This document shows positions 26,256 through 34,389 of a stretch of DNA of 64,000 nucleotides, piece after piece. The notes under the pieces were generated by a model, which made no database searches, was not told the DNA's origin, and saw nothing but the letters and a program-made list of their open reading frames with translations. The number at the start of each line of letters is the position of its first letter. The stretch's first letter is position 1. The stretch is from Microbacterium oryzae (GTDB lineage: Bacteria; Actinomycetota; Actinomycetes; Actinomycetales; Microbacteriaceae): the NCBI RefSeq assembly GCF_030406385.1, contig NZ_JAUEPM010000008.1, forward strand, positions 83,537-147,536, written 5' to 3'. The position numbers and the translations under genes are program-made.

Positions 26256-26672
26256 GTGACAGCGCAGACACTGTACCTCTGGTTTCCCGGCACCGCCGCC
26301 GAGGCACTCCGCTTCTACCACGACGTCTTCGGCGGCGAACTCGCCCTGCACACGTACGCCGAGTTCGGCCGAACGGATGGCCCCGCCGACGCGGTCGCGC
26401 ACGGCGCGCTGGTCGGTCCCGTGAGTCTGTACGGCACGGATGCTGTGTCGGGCGAGGAGACGCTGCGCATGAGCGGAGTGAGCATCGCACTCCTCGGCAC
26501 CGCCGACGGAGCGACCCTCACCCGCTGGTTCCACGCGGTGTCCGACGGCGGCACCGTGATCGATCCGCTGCAGCGGCGCAGCTGGGGCGCGTACGACGGA
26601 CGGGTCGTCGACCGGTACGGCGTGAGCTGGCTGATCGGATACGAGGAGGAGGGGACCGACGAGACCAGCTGA
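26256..26672 (+). CDS. VOC / PhnB-like glyoxalase-fold protein
   Basis: A 138-residue protein with the PhnB pattern TLYLWFPGTAAEALRFYHDV, FGGELALHTYAEFG, and at the end RVVDRYGVSWLIGYEEE. Such dimers may bind metal, but no function is assigned. GTG 26256 has GAAGGAG six bases upstream; an upstream ATG at 26218 would add 13 residues without support. Confidence 0.85.
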   Translation: MTAQTLYLWFPGTAAEALRFYHDVFGGELALHTYAEFGRTDGPADAVAHGALVGPVSLYGTDAVSGEETLRMSGVSIALLGTADGATLTRWFHAVSDGGTVIDPLQRRSWGAYDGRVVDRYGVSWLIGYEEEGTDETS

Positions 26673-26699
26673 GCGGATGGCGGTGGCCGAGTCCCCCTC

Positions 26700-28298
26700 T
26701 CATCCCGCGACTTTCTGCGTCGCCGGTCGCTCCCGCCAGACCCAGGGCGCGCCATGCGCCGACCGGCCGATCAGCACGAGGCCGTCCTCGTCGGTGCGCG
26801 CGGTCGTCGTGCCGAGGGAGCGCAGCTCGGCGAGGATGCCTGCGGCCGGATGGCCGTAGTCGTTGTCCGCGCCCACGCCGATCAGAGCGAGGGCGGGGCG
26901 GGCCATCCGGTAGAGCTCCGGGTCCTGATCGGCGCTGCCGTGATGGGCGACTTTGACGACGTCGAAGCGCCCGGCCAGCGCACCCGATCCACGCAGGGCC
27001 GCCTGCGACGACGCGCCGAGATCGCCGAGCAGCAGCGTGCGCGGGATGGCGCCTCCCGCGATCGCGAGGACGACGCTCGCGTCGTTCCCCTCCGGGAAGG
27101 CACGACTGTCGCGCCTCGGCCACAGCACGCGCCAGCGCGCGGCGCCGAGACTCCCGGACATCCCGACGGAGGCGTCGGTGCGACGCGCCTTCCCCGCGCG
27201 TTCCAACCACTCCTCGCCGTCCTCCCCCAACGGCCCGTGCAGCACCGTGTCGGCGCGACCGGCGGCCGCGTCCACCCCGCCGACGTGATCCAGGTCGAAG
27301 TGCGTCAGCACGAGGACGTCGAGACGACCGATTCCGAGGCGCGTCAGGCACGCGTCCAGGAGCGCCGGATCCGGCCCGGTGTCGACGAGCATCGTCGCAC
27401 CTTCGGAGCGCAGCAGCACCGCGTCGCCCTGCCCGATGTCGCACATCGCGATGCTCCAGTCTCGCGGGGCAGTGAGCGGGCCGGCGACGCCGGCCAGCGC
27501 GCTCGTCCCCGCGCTCACACCGGTCACCACAGCCAGCACGACGAGTGCGGCACGCCGCACCCTCGCCCGCACCCTGGTCGGGCGCAGGAGCACGGCGACG
27601 AGAGCCGCGCCGACCAGCGCGAGCGCGAGGCACCCGAGGAAGCCACCCCACCAGGGCACCGCGGCGGCCGGCAGCCGCGCGAACAGCAGCGCGGTCTGCG
27701 CGATCCACGCGGACGGCACCCACGCGAGGCCGGCGATCCCCTCCGCCAGGAGCGGAACGCCCTGCAGGACGCACGCGAGCATCCCGAGCACCGTCGCCGC
27801 CGGCGCCGCGGGAGTGGCGATCATGTTCGCCACCACCCCGTAGGCGGAGACCTGCGGGCTCAGGAGCACGAGGATCGGCCCGCACGCGATCTGCGCGGCC
27901 AGCGGCACCGCCACTCCGAGGGCGACTGCCCGCGGCATCCAGCGCTCCAGCCCCTCGGCGAGCGGCCCGGCCAGCAGCAGCAGCGCGGCCGTCGCGAGGG
28001 CGGACAGCGCGAAGCCGTACGTCGTCGCGAGCCACGGGTCGAGCACCAGCAAGACCACCACGGCGCCGCCGAGCGCGGCTGCTCCCGCCCCGGTGCGTCC
28101 GAGGAGCACGCCCAGCATCGCCATGGCGGCCATCGTCGCCGCTCGCACGACGCTCGGCTCCGGGGTGACGAGCAGCACGAAGCCGCCCAGCGTCGCCAGA
28201 GCGACGAGCACGCGAGCCGATCGCGGCAGCCGGACCGCTGCCGCGATCGCGAACGCGATCCCGACGACGAGCGCACAGTTCGCGCCAGATACGGTTGT
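26700..28298 (-). pseudogene. comEC: ComEC/Rec2 DNA-uptake channel, 5' part removed by element insertion
   Basis: The C-terminal 530 codons of ComEC remain. Reading toward the break, the core competence domain begins at TTVSGANCALVVGIAFAIAA and continues through many membrane segments. The metallo-beta-lactamase-like domain carries LTHFDLDHVGGVD and KVAHHGSADQ. VSGAN is one of the most conserved points of the Competence domain and normally lies hundreds of residues from the N-terminus. Homology stops at about 28295, where the serine integrase begins. An internal GTG at 28211 leaves a 503-codon frame, but the protein would lack its N-terminal half. Confidence 0.9.
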
Positions 28299-28310
28299 AT
28301 AGAGGGGTGC
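28280..28310. other. Left attachment junction (attL) in comEC
   Basis: The comEC frame is readable to the codons for TTVSG (28287-28298), and the integrase frame is open from about 28295, so the crossover lies between about 28285 and 28307. The core dinucleotide and the exact arm lengths cannot be fixed without the other junction or an empty site. Confidence 0.7.
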
Positions 28311-29848
28311 GTAGCTTCCAAGCGAGTGGTTTGATCGTTCGCGAGTACCTGCGAGTCTCGAAAGACCGCAGCGAGAGGGGTAAGAGCCCCGAACAGCAGC
28401 ACAACGACAACGTGCGCTCTATCGAGAACAACGGCTGGGTCATGCACCCGGACCCGCCGTATCGGGACAACGACCGCAGCGCCAGCCAGTTCGCGCGCAA
28501 AGACCGCGAGGACTTCAAACGCCTTGTCGCGGATCTGGAGAACGACACCTTCGGGGCCGAGGTCCTCGCTATCTGGGAGTCCAGCCGAGGCTCCCGTCGC
28601 GTCGGCGAGTGGGTGGACCTCGTGGAGCTGTGCGCGGCCCGGAGGGTACGGGTGTGGGTCACAACACACGGCCGACTCTATGACCCGCGCAACCCCCGTG
28701 ACCGTCGAAGCCTTCTCGAAGACGCCGTCGATGCCGAGTACGAGAGCGCCAAGACCTCCGAGCGCATCAAGCGCGACGTCCGAGCTGCCGCCGAGGACGG
28801 TCGGCCCCACGGCAAGAACTTGTACGGCTATCAGCGCACCTACCGCCTAGGGCCTCGCGGCCCTGTTCTCGACGAGATTCTGCCGCATCTCGAACAGGCG
28901 CCCATCGTCCAAGAGGCGGCTCGTCGCATCCTCGAAGGTGACAGCCTCTATGCAATAGCGAAGGACTTCAACGCTCGCGGGATTCCACCTCGCCGCCCGC
29001 CGCGGAAGGATCATCGCAGCAACCTCGGCTGGACACCGCCGGCGGTCAAGCAGATGCTGACCGTGCCCGCGTACGCGGGCAAGCGCCAACACCGTGGAGA
29101 GATCCTCGCGGACGCGGTCTGGCCGGCGCTCATCGAGTACGAGTCCTGGCAGAAGCTGCAGTCACTCCTGTCCCCCGCAAGCCGGAAGCGCACCAATGAC
29201 TGGCCCGCGGTTCACCTTCTCAGCGGCATCGCGGTCTGTGGTGTCTGCGGAGCGAGCACGCGCGTCAGCAAGCAGAACAAGGGCTCGAAGAGGAAGTTCG
29301 ACCAGGACGGCAATCCGCTTCCCCGCGAGCAGTACTACTCGTACATCTGCGTCGGAGTCCCGGGGAAGACGGGATTCCACGTGGCGATGAAGGAGGATCA
29401 CCTCGACAAGATCGTCACAGAGCTCCTGTTCGAGCGCGTCGAGCGACCGGACTCCCTCGCACTCATGGGCGAGGCAGGGGAAGGCACGGACGAGAAGCGC
29501 AGGGAACTGATCGACGAGATCACCGGCTATCAGCGGTACCTCGACCAGGTCCGCGAACAGGCCGCGGAGAAGCTCGACGTCAGCATTCTCATCGATCAGC
29601 AGGCTCGCATCGAGCCGAAGATCAAGGCAGCACAAGAGCGCCTCGAGAAGCTCTCCGCGTTGGACCCGCTCGTTCTGAAACTCATCGCCGACGGGTCGGT
29701 CCGAGAGGCGTGGGATAACGAACTCACGCTGGCGCAAAAGCGGCGGGTCGTTAGAGCGGTCATGCGACCTCAGATCATGCCGGTCGGCAGGGGCTGGAAG
29801 GGCATCAAGGGGCCGAACGCCGAGCGAGTCGTTCCTGGGTGGCGCTAG
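28307..29848 (+). CDS. Large serine recombinase (integrase)
   Basis: About 513 residues. The N-terminal resolvase domain has the nucleophile in EYLRVSKDRSERGKSPEQQ and continues through EVLAIWESSRGSRR. Next is the recombinase domain (NLYGYQRTYRLGPRGPVL), a zinc-ribbon domain (GIAVCGVCGAS, then YYSYICVG), a coiled coil and a basic C-terminal tail. This is the phiC31/Bxb1-like layout. Start choices are TTG 28295, GTG 28307 and TTG 28331; none has a convincing ribosome site, and all lie within 40 bases of the comEC junction. It would catalyse attP x attB integration and, with a directionality factor, excision. Confidence 0.93.
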   Translation: MRSFQASGLIVREYLRVSKDRSERGKSPEQQHNDNVRSIENNGWVMHPDPPYRDNDRSASQFARKDREDFKRLVADLENDTFGAEVLAIWESSRGSRRVGEWVDLVELCAARRVRVWVTTHGRLYDPRNPRDRRSLLEDAVDAEYESAKTSERIKRDVRAAAEDGRPHGKNLYGYQRTYRLGPRGPVLDEILPHLEQAPIVQEAARRILEGDSLYAIAKDFNARGIPPRRPPRKDHRSNLGWTPPAVKQMLTVPAYAGKRQHRGEILADAVWPALIEYESWQKLQSLLSPASRKRTNDWPAVHLLSGIAVCGVCGASTRVSKQNKGSKRKFDQDGNPLPREQYYSYICVGVPGKTGFHVAMKEDHLDKIVTELLFERVERPDSLALMGEAGEGTDEKRRELIDEITGYQRYLDQVREQAAEKLDVSILIDQQARIEPKIKAAQERLEKLSALDPLVLKLIADGSVREAWDNELTLAQKRRVVRAVMRPQIMPVGRGWKGIKGPNAERVVPGWR

Positions 29849-29920
29849 GCCGGATCTACCGGCAAGGCGGTGATCGTCACGGCTCCTTCGGGCCACGACT
29901 TACCTCGTTCTAAGCCTCGA

Positions 29921-29969
29921 CTGCTCACTTTGAGCAGAGTTGTACCTTTTCGAGTAGTTCTGATATGTT
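29921..29969 (+). promoter_or_regulatory. Inverted repeat and likely promoter for the replication genes
   Basis: CTGCTCA-CTT-TGAGCAG is a perfect 7-bp inverted repeat at 29921-29937. Just after it, TTGTAC (29940) and TATGTT (29964) are spaced 18 bases apart as -35 and -10 boxes. The repeat next to the -35 could be an operator; it could also end the integrase message. Confidence 0.5.
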
Positions 29970-30024
29970 TGACGACCCTGCAACCGCGGGGAATCGAAAA
30001 CTCAACATGCACAGCTTGTCAAGG

Positions 30025-30048
30025 GTTCATCATCGGCAGGTGATGAAC
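30025..30048. repeat. Short inverted repeat upstream of the excisionase-like gene
   Basis: GTTCATCA, eight bases, TGATGAAC. A perfect 8-bp arm pair in the leader region, suitable as a repressor or excisionase site. No direct evidence for either. Confidence 0.4.
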
Positions 30049-30072
30049 TCTCAATTAGATGCCTGAAGAACA

Positions 30073-30209
30073 AAGACCCCTCCGTGGGTCTGGTTTGCGT
30101 CGCTTGGCTGGCACGCGAACGAGAGAAGACGAGCCCCGAATAGAAAAGACCCCCACGCGCGGGTCTGGTTTGCGTCGCTTGGCTGGCACGCGAACGAGAG
30201 AAGACGAGC
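30073..30209 (+). repeat. Two tandem copies of a 49-bp repeat with hairpins
   Basis: An exact 49-bp sequence beginning GGGTCTGGTTTGCGTCGC occurs at 30086-30134 and 30161-30209, a period of 75. Each copy is preceded by AGACCC that pairs with its first bases GGGTCT, but the hairpin loops differ (6 versus 8 bases). A second stem, GTTTGCG with CGCGAAC, lies inside each copy. The stem-preserving variation suggests structured RNA rather than coding sequence. Confidence 0.75.
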
Positions 30210-30258
30210 TCCGATATCAAAAGACTGTTGCTGTGCTCCTCTGAAAGGGAGCAAGTAA

Positions 30259-30564
30259 TTGAACGACAACAAGATGAAGCCGGGTATCACTCTGCGTGAG
30301 ATCCAGGCGACATACGGTTTCAGTGAGCCGACGCTGCGTCGATACGTGGCTAAGGGCAAGCTGAAAGCCGTTCGCTTCGGCGGCCGGCTTTACTTCGACG
30401 CTGAGCACGTACGCGAGGCGCTCTCACCGGTTCCCGCTCGCCCCTCGGACGACTACGTCCGGGAGTGGGCCAGGAAGATGGCCGCTGAAGCGCCGCCGCT
30501 TCGCCCTGAACAGCGCGACATCATCGTGTCGGCGTTCGCATCGGTGATTGGCGGTGCCCGTTGA
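30259..30564 (+). CDS. Excisionase-like MerR-type DNA-binding protein
   Basis: A 101-residue protein starting at TTG with AAGGGAG seven bases upstream. TLREIQATYGFSEPTLRRYV then AKGKLKAVRFGGRLYF is the winged helix-turn-helix of excisionases and MerR-like proteins. The TTG start of the primase overlaps its stop by four bases, so the two are coupled. It may be the recombination directionality factor, a replication regulator, or both. Confidence 0.8.
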   Translation: MNDNKMKPGITLREIQATYGFSEPTLRRYVAKGKLKAVRFGGRLYFDAEHVREALSPVPARPSDDYVREWARKMAAEAPPLRPEQRDIIVSAFASVIGGAR

Positions 30565-32153
30565 ACGTTAACGAGCCCGCGTCCCAGGTCTTGGTCGACA
30601 CTGCTAGCGGGGTGAACACGCACCTGGCGGAGATGGAACGGGACCTCGATCGCGAGTGGCTGCGCCTGCACGCGCCGCAGCACCGCCAGCACATGCGAAT
30701 TGCGTACGAAGTCGCAATCGATCACGAGATGAAGCTGATGCACGTCACCGGCCTCGGCTGGTTCCGGTACGACGGCAAGCGCTGGGTGTCGGATCCAGGC
30801 GATAAGGCGGCCAAGAACGCCGTCGTGGCGACGATCCGCCGACTGGCCGCGGACGCGATCACGGATAAGGAGCTGTTCGGCGACCTCGTAAAGGCGCAGA
30901 CGGCGAGTGGTACGAAGGGTGTGCTCGAGCTTGCGTCCGCTCTCCCCGGAATCGCGGTTCACGCCACGGAGCTGGACGTCGACCCGTACCTGCTGAACAC
31001 TCCCGCCGGCTCGCTCAATCTCCGGACCCTGGAGCTACTCCCGCACGACCCAGCTGACCGTCTTACGAAGATGACACGTGGCGCGTACGACCCGCTCGCA
31101 CCGTGTGAGAAGTGGGAGGCGTTCCTCGAGCGAGTGCTCCCGGACGTGGACGTGCGTACCTACCTTCAGCGCTTCTTCGGCCTTGCTCTCGTCGGGCAGC
31201 AGCTCGAGCACATCCTCGGGATCGCGACGGGTGGCGGCAGAAACGGGAAGGGCGTGACTTACGAGACGTTCGGCTATGCCCTGGGCGACTACACCCACTA
31301 CGCGCCGGCCACACTGTTCGAACAGACCAAGGGGAATGCGAACGGAGCCAGTCCCGCGCTGTTCGATCTGCGCGGCGCCCGCTTCGTCGCGCTTTCGGAG
31401 ACCGAGAAGATGGCGCGAATCGCGTCCGCGCTGCTGAAGAGTCTCACTGGCGGGGACCCGGTGACGGCGCGCCAGCTGTACGCCCAGCCGATCACCTTCC
31501 TCGCGTCGTGGCTGATCCTGCTCGTCACCAACCACCTTCCGACACTGCCTGCTGACGACCCGGCCGTCTGGGAGCGCGTCCGCGTGATCCCCTTCGACGT
31601 GTTCATTCCGAAGGAGGAACGCGATCCGCAATTAAAGACGAAGTTGCAGGATGAGGCAGACGGCATCCTGACGTGGGCCGCGCGAGGCCTTGCCGACTAC
31701 TGGACCGAGGGCCTCGTCGAGCCCGAGGCAGTGAAGGGCGCCACCAGCGACTACGCCCAGGCGCAGGACAATGTTTCGCGCTTCATCGAGGCAACGTGCA
31801 CCGACGCCCCAGCCAACGGCGGCAGCACCACCAAGGAGCTGCACGACGCATATCAGGAGTGGGCGATCGCCGACGGGATCTTCCGCGAGCATCGCTCGGG
31901 GCGCACGGACTTCGGACACGCCCTCGACAAGCTCGGCTTCGTCGCCGTGAAGAAGAGCAGAGGCATGGTGCGTGAGGGGCTCGGCCTCACCGCGTTCGAA
32001 CCGAACCTTCCCGAGCACCTCCCCGGCGCGGGCGCGCTAAGCGCCCAACCGGCGATCGTTGGCATCGGCAGCGAGCCCGCGGCACCGGTCCAACCCGCGG
32101 GCTCTTGGGACGACTTCCTCGAGCCGAAGAGCGCGGCCGTATTTCAGGGTTAG
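30561..32153 (+). CDS. Phage/plasmid primase-helicase, P4 family
   Basis: A 530-residue replication protein. The D5_N-type region precedes a superfamily 3 helicase domain with Walker A ATGGGRNGKGVTYE near residue 222 and later VALSETEKMARIASALLK and LASWLILLVTNHLPTLP. The C-terminal winged region includes GGSTTKELHDAYQEWAIADG. Members unwind the origin of P4-like satellites, prophages and integrative elements. It implies that the element can replicate when excised. The TTG start overlaps the upstream stop; an internal ATG at 30633 is less likely because conserved residues precede it. Confidence 0.92.
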   Translation: MNVNEPASQVLVDTASGVNTHLAEMERDLDREWLRLHAPQHRQHMRIAYEVAIDHEMKLMHVTGLGWFRYDGKRWVSDPGDKAAKNAVVATIRRLAADAITDKELFGDLVKAQTASGTKGVLELASALPGIAVHATELDVDPYLLNTPAGSLNLRTLELLPHDPADRLTKMTRGAYDPLAPCEKWEAFLERVLPDVDVRTYLQRFFGLALVGQQLEHILGIATGGGRNGKGVTYETFGYALGDYTHYAPATLFEQTKGNANGASPALFDLRGARFVALSETEKMARIASALLKSLTGGDPVTARQLYAQPITFLASWLILLVTNHLPTLPADDPAVWERVRVIPFDVFIPKEERDPQLKTKLQDEADGILTWAARGLADYWTEGLVEPEAVKGATSDYAQAQDNVSRFIEATCTDAPANGGSTTKELHDAYQEWAIADGIFREHRSGRTDFGHALDKLGFVAVKKSRGMVREGLGLTAFEPNLPEHLPGAGALSAQPAIVGIGSEPAAPVQPAGSWDDFLEPKSAAVFQG

Positions 32154-32163
32154 CACCGTCCGG

Positions 32164-32195
32164 GCCGGGCGGCGAGCACGCGCTCGCTGCCCGGC
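32164..32195 (+). terminator. Terminator after the primase gene
   Basis: GCCGGGCGGCGAGC and GCTCGCTGCCCGGC form a 14-bp stem with one G-T pair and a 4-base loop, ten bases after the stop. Confidence 0.75.
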
Positions 32196-32225
32196 CGGGC
32201 GCTCGCTGCCCGTCATATGCCGCCG

Positions 32226-32416
32226 TGCAGTTGTGCAGTACGCACTTGAACCCTTCTTCTACGCGCGCGCGTAGTGAGTCTTGTGAGGGAACTGCAGAAC
32301 TGCATCCAACGTCTTGGTGGCTCGATCTGCTCACTCGTGCAGTTGTGTTGTTAGGGGAGTCAAGTTCGTCGTAGTTGCGTTGTATGGAAGTCGCACTCCC
32401 CCACTGCACAACTGCA
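32226..32416. repeat. Two inverted pairs of a TGCAGTTGTGCAGT repeat (possible origin)
   Basis: TGCAGTTGTGCAGT at 32226, its complement (one mismatch) at 32291, a partial direct copy at 32338 and an exact complement at 32403. Members of each pair are exactly 65 bases apart. Inside the first pair CTACGCGCGCGCGTAG is a perfect hairpin; inside the second, GGGGAGT pairs with ACTCCCC. Position just after the P4-type primase suggests iterons of a replication origin, or large stem-loops. Confidence 0.6.
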
Positions 32417-32794
32417 TCTGCCGACTGAGCTCACGGACGAGCCCAGTGCAGGCGTCGCTTTGCACGGGCACCGTATCTTGCACGGGGTCGCGACGAGGCG
32501 TCGGTCGCCCCTCAAATCAGCACCTGGGCGTCCCTGCCCGAGCAAGCACTCCATCGAGGGCCCGGGGGCCGTGGAGACGAGATAGGTGGCGCAGGGTGGA
32601 AACAGCCGTGGCGCGAGCGCGGAAAGACCTCGAGGCGCTGGCAGAGGTCCGCACTCGGGCGTTGGGGTGAGTAACGCGGCCACCACATGGGGCGCTCGAT
32701 GACCGGCCCGACTACGAGGCACAACACCTACGAGCGCAGACCCAGCGACGAATAGCATGTTCAATCGTCGTCGCGAGACCGGTTCACGGCGGGC
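32417..32794. other. Non-coding stretch before the hairpin units
   Basis: No credible gene. It contains three TGCACGGG/TGCAGGCG-like words near 32450-32490 and a short plus-strand frame ending RARKDLEALAEVRTRALG at about 32670, perhaps the tail of a lost gene. Confidence 0.4.
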
Positions 32795-32936
32795 GCCGAT
32801 TGTTGCTCCGCCCATGCAGTGAGCCGGCAAGGCCGGCTCGGGAGGCCTCGTGAGGCCGTTCCAACAAGAGCTTTCGGACGGAGCAACAATCGGCGAGCTC
32901 GAATCATTCCAAGAAGAAGTAACGAGCTGATAACGC
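32795..32936 (+). ncRNA. Structured unit R1: long stem enclosing two hairpins
   Basis: A perfect 16-bp inverted repeat, GCCGATTGTTGCTCCG (32795-32810) with its complement at 32879-32894, encloses two smaller hairpins: GAGCCGGC-AAG-GCCGGCTC and GGCCTC-GT-GAGGCC. After the long stem comes a tail containing ATCATTCC and GAGCTGATAACGCTC. No ORF fits. The same design is repeated at 33056. Strand is assigned by the order of the tail and is not certain. Confidence 0.6.
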
Positions 32937-33055
32937 TCGTGCGAAGACTCTTCACGACCTGCGGGCGCGACAGCACCGACGACGCCGCGCGAGCCTCCTA
33001 GCCTGTGGCACCTACGCCAACGCGCTGCGTCGTATGCCGGCGGTCCACAGCCGGC

Positions 33056-33200
33056 GCCGATTGTTGCTCCGTCTGCGTCAGATGCCGGCGGAGCCGGCTC
33101 GGGGAGCCTCGTGAGGCTTTAGCAGCAAAAGCTCTCAGACGGAGCAACAATCGGCGAGCCCGATTCATTCCTGAGAAAGATCACGAGCCGATAACGCTCC
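33056..33200 (+). ncRNA. Structured unit R2: long stem enclosing two hairpins
   Basis: A second unit with a perfect 20-bp stem, GCCGATTGTTGCTCCGTCTG (33056-33075) with its complement at 33136-33155. It encloses GCCGGC-GGA-GCCGGC and AGCCTC-GT-GAGGCT, and has the tail GATTCATTCC then GAGCCGATAACGCTC. Compared with R1, the inner stem bases differ on both sides so that pairing is kept (GGCCTC/GAGGCC against AGCCTC/GAGGCT), which argues for selection on structure. Confidence 0.6.
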
Positions 33201-33248
33201 GCGGCGCCACCTCCGCGACGGTATGCCTCGGGCGTCATGCGGACGCGT

Positions 33249-33560
33249 AGAGCCGGCGTAGCCGACTCGGGAGGCCTCGCAGAGGCCGACACTCAAGAGC
33301 CCACAGACTCGTCGTGCGCGTTCGCGCGCGTGAAGCCGGCAACGCCGGCTCGGGAGGCCTCACAGAGGCCGACACTCAAGAGCCCACAGACTCGTCGTGC
33401 GCGTTCGCGCGCGTGAAGCCGGCAACGCCGGCTCGGGAGGCCTCGCAGAGACCGACACCCAAGAGTCCACGGGCTCGCGCACGCATACGCGTGCGTAGAG
33501 CCGGCAGAGCCGGCTCGGGAGGCCTCGCAGAGGCCGACTCTAGGCACCTACGTCGTAGGT
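33249..33560 (+). repeat. Tandem 81-84 bp hairpin repeats
   Basis: Units start at 33249, 33333, 33416 and, partial, 33497. Each contains AGCCGGC-loop-GCCGGCT, then CGGGAGGCCTC-loop-GAGGCCGAC, the word CTCAAGAGCCC, and in the first two a GCGCGTTCGCGCGC hairpin. The array ends in two more perfect hairpins: GCACCTACG-T-CGTAGGTGC (33544-33562) and CTCGCACC-loop-GGTGCGAG (33565-33586). The hairpin pair matches the inner hairpins of units R1 and R2. Confidence 0.75.
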
Positions 33561-33708
33561 GCTTCTCGCACCTTTGTCGGTGCGAGACGGGGCCGGCGCA
33601 GCCTGCCCCGGGGGTGAATTCGAGAGGAGACGCCTCTCATCACCGGTGCGCTTCGCCTTGCGCTACATCATCCGGCGCTTCGGCGCCCAACAACCGATTG
33701 GATACGAG

Positions 33709-34143
33709 ATGGCTGAGACCGAGATCGTTCTGGAATTTGGCGACGACACCCTCGAGGAATTCGAGGCTCTCTGCATACATCGGGACCTTGATCCCAAGCT
33801 CTTGGCCCGCGACGCCATGGTCGCAATCGGGAAGGCAATGCAGGCGGGCGCCTGCTACGGGGAAAGCATCCAGGCCATCTACGCCTTCGCCGCCAGTAAG
33901 GGCGCTCCTGCGCGATCATATGGCGCCTGTGATCATCGTCCCCTCGGACACAACAAGGTCGGCGTCGACCTGGTCACCGCGATCACGTACGCGATGAAAT
34001 TCGGCGTCGATCATAAGGAGGTTCTCTTCATCATCGACATGAGCACCGCTCACACGAAGCTCACAAACATGGGCTTCTCCTTCGAGGACATTCAACGCAC
34101 CATCGAGAAGCTCGCGGTCACCGGCACGACGGCGGTCGCATAG
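33709..34143 (+). CDS. Hypothetical protein after the hairpin array
   Basis: A 144-residue protein whose composition (acidic N-terminus MAETEIVLEFGDDTLEEFEA, then an alpha-rich body ending MGFSFEDIQRTIEKLAVTG) is clearly coding. I start it at ATG 33709, since upstream in-frame sequence runs into the hairpin repeats. No known domain recognised. It is the only intact plus-strand gene between the primase and the restriction-modification operon. Confidence 0.65.
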   Translation: MAETEIVLEFGDDTLEEFEALCIHRDLDPKLLARDAMVAIGKAMQAGACYGESIQAIYAFAASKGAPARSYGACDHRPLGHNKVGVDLVTAITYAMKFGVDHKEVLFIIDMSTAHTKLTNMGFSFEDIQRTIEKLAVTGTTAVA

Positions 34144-34159
34144 TAGGAGTCGATCGTCG

Positions 34160-34360
34160 TTAACGGATAGGTGGTGCACAGCACGTTTGGAACTTGTCGT
34201 CGGCTGGCGGCGGGTTCCGATCGCAGATGACCGTACGGCGTGACAGCCGCTTGATCGCGTCTCCGTCGATGACCCCTGCCTGGTCGGTGGGGGTGTCCCT
34301 TTTCACGAGCACGCGACGGCGGACGACCAGTTCGCCACTCTCTCGACTGCCGCTCAACAT
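34160..34360 (-). CDS. Possible small hypothetical protein
   Basis: A 66-residue frame reading GELVVRRRVLVKRDTPTDQA then GVIDGDAIKRLSRRTVICD. It looks more protein-like than random GC-rich frames, but it overlaps decayed sequence and has no recognised domain. Low confidence. Confidence 0.3.
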   Translation of the reverse strand: MLSGSRESGELVVRRRVLVKRDTPTDQAGVIDGDAIKRLSRRTVICDRNPPPADDKFQTCCAPPIR

Positions 34361-34389
34361 CCGGCGGGTGCGGATGGAAGGGCTTCGGC

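Noticed and set aside
33249..33540. CRISPR array
   Set aside because: Only 3-4 units, the whole 83-bp unit is repeated rather than repeat plus unique spacer, and no cas genes are present.
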